From: Thermoplasmata archaeon
GTDB taxonomy: Archaea; Thermoplasmatota; Thermoplasmata; Lutacidiplasmatales; UBA184
Assembly (NCBI GenBank): GCA_013044425.1
Contig: JABEUK010000024.1
Span: 1 to 6,138 of the forward strand
DNA length: 6,138 bases
Direction of reading: 5' to 3'
The notes beneath the pieces are model-generated. The model saw only the letters and a program-made list of their open reading frames with translations, searched no databases and had not been told where the DNA came from. Each line of letters opens with the position of its first letter. Position 1 is the stretch's first letter. Position numbers and translations under genes: made by a program. Positions 1 to 3,848 of the stretch are shown here, piece after piece.

Positions 1-333
1 CCCTCCGACGATGGCCGCGAGGAGGAGCGCCTCGCTCGCCTCCTGGAAGGCGTCGCGAGCGAGGGAGGCGTCCACGCGCGCACTACGGTCGAGATACCGG
101 GCGAGCGCGCGCGTCTCCTCCCGGAGCATGCGAAGATCGGTCGCGGAGGCGGCTCCGCCGTGCAACTGGATCATGGTACCCTGGGCATGGCGTCGAAGGC
201 GCCGGGCCCGCGCATCCAGATTCTCGCGCCGACGCTCCCGGTCCCGGAGATGGGCCTCGATGCTCTCGGCGACCGGTTCCGGTACGCCCGCGAGCCGTCG
301 CTTCAGGCTACCGGAAGAGCGTGAAACGGACAT
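1..333 (-). CDS. Translin-family RNA-binding / RNase protein (partial, C-terminus outside window)
   Basis: Translin and TRAX are helical proteins that form octameric shells (C3PO) and bind or cut small RNAs; archaea carry single-gene relatives. The 111 residues seen are almost all predicted helix. Residues 36-58 begin [16 protein letters not shown], like the translin-family helix of the form RE-(I/L)-x(3)-R-(x)n-H, and residues 95-101 read AFQEASE, matching the (L/F)QEYVEA helix of TRAX and archaeal translins. E98 and E101 fall where the first two catalytic glutamates of TRAX lie; the third acidic residue would be beyond the window. The ATG at 333-331 is chosen because GGAGGG (346-341) precedes it by 7 nt. 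It starts inside the DUF357 gene, overlapping its end by 26 bp in another frame, which suggests translational coupling. Family assignment rests on motif recall, not a search. Confidence 0.72.
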   Translation of the reverse strand, partial: MSVSRSSGSLKRRLAGVPEPVAESIEAHLRDRERRRENLDARARRLRRHAQGTMIQLHGGAASATDLRMLREETRALARYLDRSARVDASLARDAFQEASEALLLAAIVGG

Positions 334-592
334 CGTCGTTCCCTCCGTCCAAGATCCCGAGCCGCACGCCCGCGTCGAGCCACGCGTGGGCGTAGCTCGC
401 GGCGGCGAGAGCCCGTTCGAGATCTCCTTTTTCTGCGAAATGTTCGGCGTCCGTGAGGTACGCCTTGGCCATCGCGAGGTAATCGTCGGCGGCTCCTGCG
501 AGGAACGAGCGCCGCGGGGCCGCGGGCCGCACGCGCTGGAGTGCCTCCCGCGTCAGCTCGAGGTACTTCGCGTACAGCGGGCGATCGGTCAC
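308..592 (-). CDS. DUF357 family protein
   Basis: This is a small archaeal helical protein of unknown function, 94 residues. The family pattern is clear: an N-terminal helix [16 protein letters not shown] (residues 6-21), then a second helix [20 protein letters not shown] (38-57), then [20 protein letters not shown] (61-80), ending in the acidic tail [11 protein letters not shown]. The GTG at 592-590 is chosen because it lies just before the family N-terminus and because a TATA box is centred 29 bp upstream at 621, placing transcription start within a few bases of the GTG; no Shine-Dalgarno is visible, as expected for a leaderless message. The reading frame is also open upstream into a transaldolase remnant, but that part is not DUF357. 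The stop at 310-308 overlaps the start of the translin-like gene. Function is unknown; its neighbour points to RNA metabolism. Confidence 0.85.
   Translation of the reverse strand: MTDRPLYAKYLELTREALQRVRPAAPRRSFLAGAADDYLAMAKAYLTDAEHFAEKGDLERALAAASYAHAWLDAGVRLGILDGGNDDVRFTLFR
341..346 (-). promoter_or_regulatory. Shine-Dalgarno site of the translin-like gene
   Basis: On the minus strand GGAGGG lies 7 nt before the ATG at 333. It sits inside the coding sequence of DUF357, so a ribosome finishing DUF357 would pass over it before terminating at 308. It decides the translin start and supports coupled translation. Confidence 0.7.
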
Positions 593-617
593 GGTGGGTG
601 ACCGATGGCGGGCGGAC

Positions 618-624
618 AATATAA
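618..624 (-). promoter_or_regulatory. Probable archaeal TATA box for DUF357-translin
   Basis: The minus strand reads TTATATT in otherwise very GC-rich DNA. Its centre at 621 is 29 bp upstream of the GTG at 592, so a start about 26 bp downstream gives a message with at most a few untranslated bases. It lies just past the recognisable end of the transaldolase remnant. Confidence 0.62.
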
Positions 625-637
625 CGCGGGCGCGGCC

Positions 638-1280
638 CTTCTTGGGAACCTTCTCCCAATCGTTGAGGAACCGGGAGGGTCCGAGGTCCGTAAGGGGATG
701 GGCGGGAAACTTTTCCATCGCCGCGTACGGCATTGTCGCGATGCCCGCACCGAGCTGAGCGGCCTTGAGCACATGCACCGGGTGGCGCACGCTCGCGACC
801 AAGACCTCCGTCGGATCTTCGTAGTTGCGGTCGATCGTCAAGGAGTCGCGGACGAGATCCATACCGTTCTCGCTCGGATCGTCGAGGCATCCGATGAACG
901 GACCGACGTAGGCCGCACCGAGCTTGGCCGGGAGGAGCGCTTCGGTGGCGGAGAAGACGAGATCATGTTCACGCGAGTGCCCTCTTCCGCAAGGGTCTTC
1001 GTCGCTCCCCATCCGGCGGGGGCCATCGGCACTTTCACGTAGATCAAAGGCTGGAGCGCGCGCCTCCGGCGGCCCTCGACGGGCTTACCCTCGACATCGG
1101 TCGTGACGACCTCGGCGGACACCGAAGGGAGCCCGAGGGCGCGAATCTCGTGGAACACGCCCGCGAACACTCCGCCCTCTCACGCGACCAGGGTCGGCTT
1201 TGTGGTGACCCTGTCGAGGATCCCTTCTCCCACATCGTCCGAAGCTCGTGGTCGCTCGCGGTGCCCAAGAACAACTTCAT
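638..1280 (-). pseudogene. Transaldolase / fructose-6-phosphate aldolase-like pseudogene
   Basis: The decayed copy reads as a TalC/FSA-type aldolase, a class I enzyme that forms a Schiff base in sugar-phosphate metabolism. With frames joined it gives MKLFLGTASDHELRTMWEKG, then ILDRVTTKPTLVA, then VSAEVVTTDVEG and IYVKVPMAP, then [20 protein letters not shown], and finally [10 protein letters not shown] and HPLTD. Lesions: a one-base loss near 1221-1224, a TGA at 1182-1180 where relatives have a basic residue (CGA to TGA would explain it), and a one-base loss near 961-966. The active site is eroded too: residue 6 is Gly instead of the catalytic Asp, and residue 28 is Lys instead of Asn; the Schiff-base Lys survives (1035-1033). 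No stop ends the gene; the frame runs on into DUF357. The proposed ATG at 1280 has GGTGG 7 nt upstream. Sequencing error alone would not explain the lost catalytic residues. Confidence 0.82.
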
Positions 1281-1449
1281 GGCCGGTCCACCCGCATCCC
1301 CCTTGGTTCGAGTGAACTCTACCCCGCGCTCGCAGGGGCTCCCATAGCCCCTGCGGATCCGCGCTTCGGAGAGGCCGAGTCGACCCTGCGGTGCCGGATC
1401 CTCCTCGATCCATCCGAGGACGTTCGGCATGCGCGCGAGCTGGGACGCT
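1281..1449. other. Gene-poor stretch between nfo and the transaldolase remnant
   Basis: No recognisable protein or RNA gene is visible in these 169 bp. One minus-strand frame stays open through it into the start of the transaldolase remnant, but the peptide resembles nothing I know and the GC content alone makes such frames common. The stretch holds a strong hairpin (1331-1355) and an adjoining 10-bp palindrome. Confidence 0.5.
1331..1355. repeat. Perfect 10-bp inverted repeat (hairpin, 5-nt loop)
   Basis: CGCAGGGGCT at 1331-1340 and AGCCCCTGCG at 1346-1355 are exact reverse complements around the loop CCCAT. A second palindrome, GCGGATCCGC (1353-1362), overlaps its right edge. It lies 95 bp past the nfo stop. 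No T-run follows on either strand, so it is not a classical terminator; it could slow exonucleases or end transcription weakly. Confidence 0.6.
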
Positions 1450-2394
1450 CTACTTGACCGCGGCGGGAGGACGCGTCCGGGCACGGCCGGTCGGGCGCGT
1501 GACGGAAGACCCGCCAGACGTGCGCGGTCGAAGGGTGGTCAGGGCGCGGAGATCGGTCGCATAGCGCGCGTACCCGTTCTCATCGAGCGGAGTTTCGAGG
1601 TATCCGGGGACCGACCTCCAGCGGCGGTCGTTGACGAGATGGCGGAACCCTTCGAGCCCAATCTCCCCATGTCCGATGTTCTCGTGGCGATCGAGGTGGG
1701 AGCCGAGTCCCGATTTGGCATCGTTCAGGTGGAACGCATGCACCCGCTCGATCCCGATCGTGTCCCGGATGCGATCGACAAGGGCCCCGTAACCCTCCGC
1801 CGTGCGAAAATCGAACCCCGCCGCGAAGAGGTGGCAGGTGTCCAGGGCGACGCCGGCGCGAGCGGGGGTTTCGAGCCCCGTGACGATTGCCTGGAGCTCT
1901 TCGAAGTTGGAGCAGAGCGTCGTGCCCTGTCCCGCCGAGTTTTCGAGCAGCGCGCGCACGTGGACTCCCGGAGTGGCAAGGAAAGTGTCGTTCAGGTTCG
2001 CCGTGATCGACGCGATGCCGGCTTCGACTCCGGATCCCGTGTGTGCCCCCGGATGGAAGATCAATCCGTCGACCCCGAGAAGCTCCGCGCGCTGGATCTC
2101 ATCGAGGAACGCCTTTTGGGACTGCCGGAGCATCGCGGGTTTGGGGCTGGCGAGATTGAGGAGATAGCCGTGATGTACCGCCGTGGCCCGGAGGCCCTCC
2201 CGGACCACCGCCTGGCGGAATTGCACGGCCCCCTCGGGCGCGATGGGGGGACCGGCCCACATCTGCGGGCTCTTAGAGAATATCTGGATCGCTTCGCAGC
2301 CGATCTGCCGGCCCTCTACGGGGGCTCGGGCGAGTCCCCCCGCGATGCCGATGTGCGCGCCGAGGTACACGGGTCGGGACGGAGCTGAGCGCAC
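1450..2394 (-). CDS. nfo: Endonuclease IV (AP endonuclease, deoxyribonuclease IV)
   Basis: Endonuclease IV cleaves DNA 5' of abasic sites and clears blocked 3' ends in base-excision repair, using a three-metal (Zn) centre in a TIM barrel. All nine expected metal ligands can be placed: H74 (VHHGYLLNLA), H114 (IFHPGAH), E151 (ENSAGQG), D185 and H188 (LDTCHLFAAG), H222 (HLNDAKSG), D235 and H237 (DRHENIGHGEIG) and E267 (ETP). It should therefore be active. The open frame begins with GTG at 2394, without a visible Shine-Dalgarno. A second GTG at 2370 (residue 9) would place the start exactly at the usual family N-terminus before YLGAH, and is a real alternative. Residues 286-314 form a Pro/Arg/Thr-rich basic tail beyond the usual length of about 280. 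It starts 35 bp after the membrane-protein gene and is probably co-transcribed with it. Confidence 0.93.
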   Translation of the reverse strand: MRSAPSRPVYLGAHIGIAGGLARAPVEGRQIGCEAIQIFSKSPQMWAGPPIAPEGAVQFRQAVVREGLRATAVHHGYLLNLASPKPAMLRQSQKAFLDEIQRAELLGVDGLIFHPGAHTGSGVEAGIASITANLNDTFLATPGVHVRALLENSAGQGTTLCSNFEELQAIVTGLETPARAGVALDTCHLFAAGFDFRTAEGYGALVDRIRDTIGIERVHAFHLNDAKSGLGSHLDRHENIGHGEIGLEGFRHLVNDRRWRSVPGYLETPLDENGYARYATDLRALTTLRPRTSGGSSVTRPTGRARTRPPAAVK

Positions 2395-2429
2395 TTAGGG
2401 TTTGTCGAATTTCGCCCGGCGACGTGGGG

Positions 2430-3188
2430 TCATGCAGACGCCGCGGAGGGGACCGAGCGGCGCGCTCCTCCAAGGACGAAGAGCGGCGCGAGGATGCCGA
2501 AAAGCGGCGCGAGGATCGCGATGTAGCTCAGACCCGGAACGTGGGTGAGCAGGCTCGCAAAGGGAAGCACCAGGACGAGGAGCAGGAGCAGGTAAAGAAC
2601 CCCTCCCACGGTCAAGAGCACGGAGGGGATCCGACCTCCTCCGATGAAGAGGCCGATGACGATTCCGACACTTCCCAGCCACCCGAGCCAGAACCCCACC
2701 ACTACCGTGGCGGCGCCGAGGGGGCTCTGCGAGTTGAGGCACGAAAGCGCCTGGGTGGGTTGCCCTCGGATGCAGCCAGCGATCGAGTCCAGCGATCCCA
2801 GGAAGTATGACGCGACAACGATGATCAGAATGAAACCGATCGACCCGATCCAGCATAGGGCGATGGCGACGTTGAACCGCGAATCCTCCTTGCGCAGTGC
2901 ACTGAAGCCCCAACGGTACATCATCAAGGACACGAGGAACATCAGAGCGCCGGCGATCAGGAGCCAGTTGGTGTACTGCAGGAGGGTCGAGTCGAAGGTG
3001 AAGATGCCCCCGGGGTTGTACGCCGCGAGCCAGAGGAACGCGAAGGGAAGCCCGATCGCAGCTACCGCGCCGACGAAGCCGGCCCACGCACCCATCCGAA
3101 AGCGACCCAGCCCCTTCTGCTCGTGGCGGCTGACGGAGGTGTCGTACGTTCCCGGACCCGAGGCGGTTGCACTCGGACTCCCGGTCAT
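2430..3188 (-). CDS. Six-helix integral membrane protein, possibly DUF973-like
   Basis: A 252-residue hydrophobic protein with about six membrane segments, near residues 34-56, 73-92, 107-129, 157-182, 188-210 and 219-240. Basic residues at the N-terminus (RHEQKGLGRFR), in the loop YRWGFSALRKEDSRF and at the C-terminus (GGARRS) predict both ends inside. The longest outer loop (130-156) carries two cysteines, C139 and C150, that could form a disulfide. The first 30 residues are Ser/Thr/Gly-rich and polar, with no cleavable signal peptide. The ATG at 3188 has GGGAG 7 nt upstream. The overall layout recalls archaeal DUF973 membrane proteins, but this is a weak impression and the function is unknown. 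The gene lies between the 5S rRNA gene and nfo, all on the minus strand. Confidence 0.8.
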   Translation of the reverse strand: MTGSPSATASGPGTYDTSVSRHEQKGLGRFRMGAWAGFVGAVAAIGLPFAFLWLAAYNPGGIFTFDSTLLQYTNWLLIAGALMFLVSLMMYRWGFSALRKEDSRFNVAIALCWIGSIGFILIIVVASYFLGSLDSIAGCIRGQPTQALSCLNSQSPLGAATVVVGFWLGWLGSVGIVIGLFIGGGRIPSVLLTVGGVLYLLLLLVLVLPFASLLTHVPGLSYIAILAPLFGILAPLFVLGGARRSVPSAASA

Positions 3189-3195
3189 CGTGTCT

Positions 3196-3200
3196 CTCCC
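3196..3200 (-). promoter_or_regulatory. Shine-Dalgarno site of the membrane-protein gene
   Basis: GGGAG on the minus strand, 7 nt before the ATG at 3188, supports that start. The roughly 100 bp between it and the 5S gene hold no clear TATA box, so this gene may be read through from the 5S promoter or from a weak promoter I cannot see. Confidence 0.5.
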
Positions 3201-3291
3201 GCGCGCTCACTCCCCGTAGGTGGAGAACCCGATGATGGTCCTTCTATCCCCGCCGGCTACGGACGAGTTCGTCCCCAGTACCCGGGGGAGA

Positions 3292-3414
3292 GGCTGACAG
3301 CTTTCCGCGCTTCCCGTAGGCTCGCGCACTTCAGTACCTCGCGGAACGCCAGTGGGCTTAACTGCCGGGTTCGGAATGGGACCGGGTGTTTCCCCACCGC
3401 TTTGACCGTCAGCC
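3292..3414 (-). rRNA. rrf: 5S ribosomal RNA
   Basis: The 5S rRNA is part of the large ribosomal subunit. The universally conserved 5S core, CCCATTCCGAACCCGGCAGT followed by TAAGCCC, is present on the minus strand (within about 3354-3381), followed by GGTACTG and GCGCGAGCCTACGGG of the 3' half. The ends are set by the terminal helix: GGCTGACGG at the 5' end pairs with CTGTCAGCC at the 3' end over nine positions, including one G-U pair. That gives 123 nt, normal for an archaeal 5S. No 16S, 23S or tRNA gene flanks it in this window, and it has its own TATA box 25 bp upstream. Confidence 0.95.
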
Positions 3415-3434
3415 GAACGGTCCACCGAGGCTCG

Positions 3435-3443
3435 CTATTTAAC
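3435..3443 (-). promoter_or_regulatory. Archaeal TATA box of the 5S rRNA gene
   Basis: The minus strand reads GTTAAATAG, an AT island in GC-rich DNA. Its centre (3439) is 25 bp before the 5' end of the 5S rRNA, the standard archaeal spacing, so transcription probably starts at or within a base or two of the mature 5' end. Confidence 0.75.
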
Positions 3444-3848
3444 GTTCATGGAAGCGGATCGGCTTCGCAAGGGGGAGCGGGCCCGGGGCGCGCATCGAGC
3501 AGCTCGGCACCGTAGCGGGCCGATTCGCACGGACGCGTCCACGACCTCGAGCCCCCTTGGGCCGCACGCCGTCCGGGTGCCGAACGCGGATCCCCTGCGG
3601 ATTCTCCACCTCGGGCAGCGAATCCGGTTACGGCTCGATCGCCTCCGATCCGATTCTCCCGCCGGGACAGGGTCGGGCTCAGCCAATCTGCTCCGGGGTC
3701 GCTGGGATCGCGCTCCTCTCCTGAGGTCCACGGGACGGCGCACGGTGGATCCGAGCGAGGCCCATCGAAATCATCATCCTGCCCCGGAGCTGCACCCGCT
3801 CGTAGAACTCACCGGGCCTCGGGGGTCCGGTGGGGGCATGGAACACCG
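3444..3848. other. About 400 bp without a convincing gene
   Basis: Open frames exist here on both strands (for example a plus-strand frame 3448-3852 and a minus-strand frame ending at 3679), but they are Arg/Pro/Ser-rich, lack Shine-Dalgarno or TATA signals and resemble nothing I know. A 7-bp inverted repeat, CGGATTC (3598-3604) with GAATCCG (3620-3626), is the only modest structure seen. The region may hold the promoter of the aminopeptidase or an unrecognised RNA. Confidence 0.4.

Noticed and set aside
11..601. Plus-strand open frame opposite the translin-like and DUF357 genes
   Set aside because: Arg/Ser-rich with no family resemblance; the minus strand carries two recognisable genes with start signals.
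1332..1354. tRNA anticodon arm (5-bp stem with 7-nt loop)
   Set aside because: The loop lacks U33 and no matching acceptor, D or T arm surrounds it.
1429..2388. Long plus-strand open frame of 319 codons opposite nfo
   Set aside because: It is the antisense of a clear endonuclease IV gene with all metal ligands; GC-rich coding DNA often leaves the opposite strand open.
3276..3338. Partial duplication of the 5S 3' half just downstream of it
   Set aside because: Only GGTACTG (3282-3276 and 3338-3332) repeats exactly; the rest diverges enough to be chance.
3679..3778. C/D-box small RNA on the minus strand (ATGATGA ... CTGA)
   Set aside because: The two boxes are about 95 nt apart, too far for a typical archaeal C/D RNA, and no D' or C' boxes are present.
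3679..3847. Possible 56-codon minus-strand gene containing EFYERVQLRGRMM
   Set aside because: The peptide looks slightly protein-like, but no Shine-Dalgarno, TATA box or family is visible, and its frame continues antisense into the aminopeptidase.
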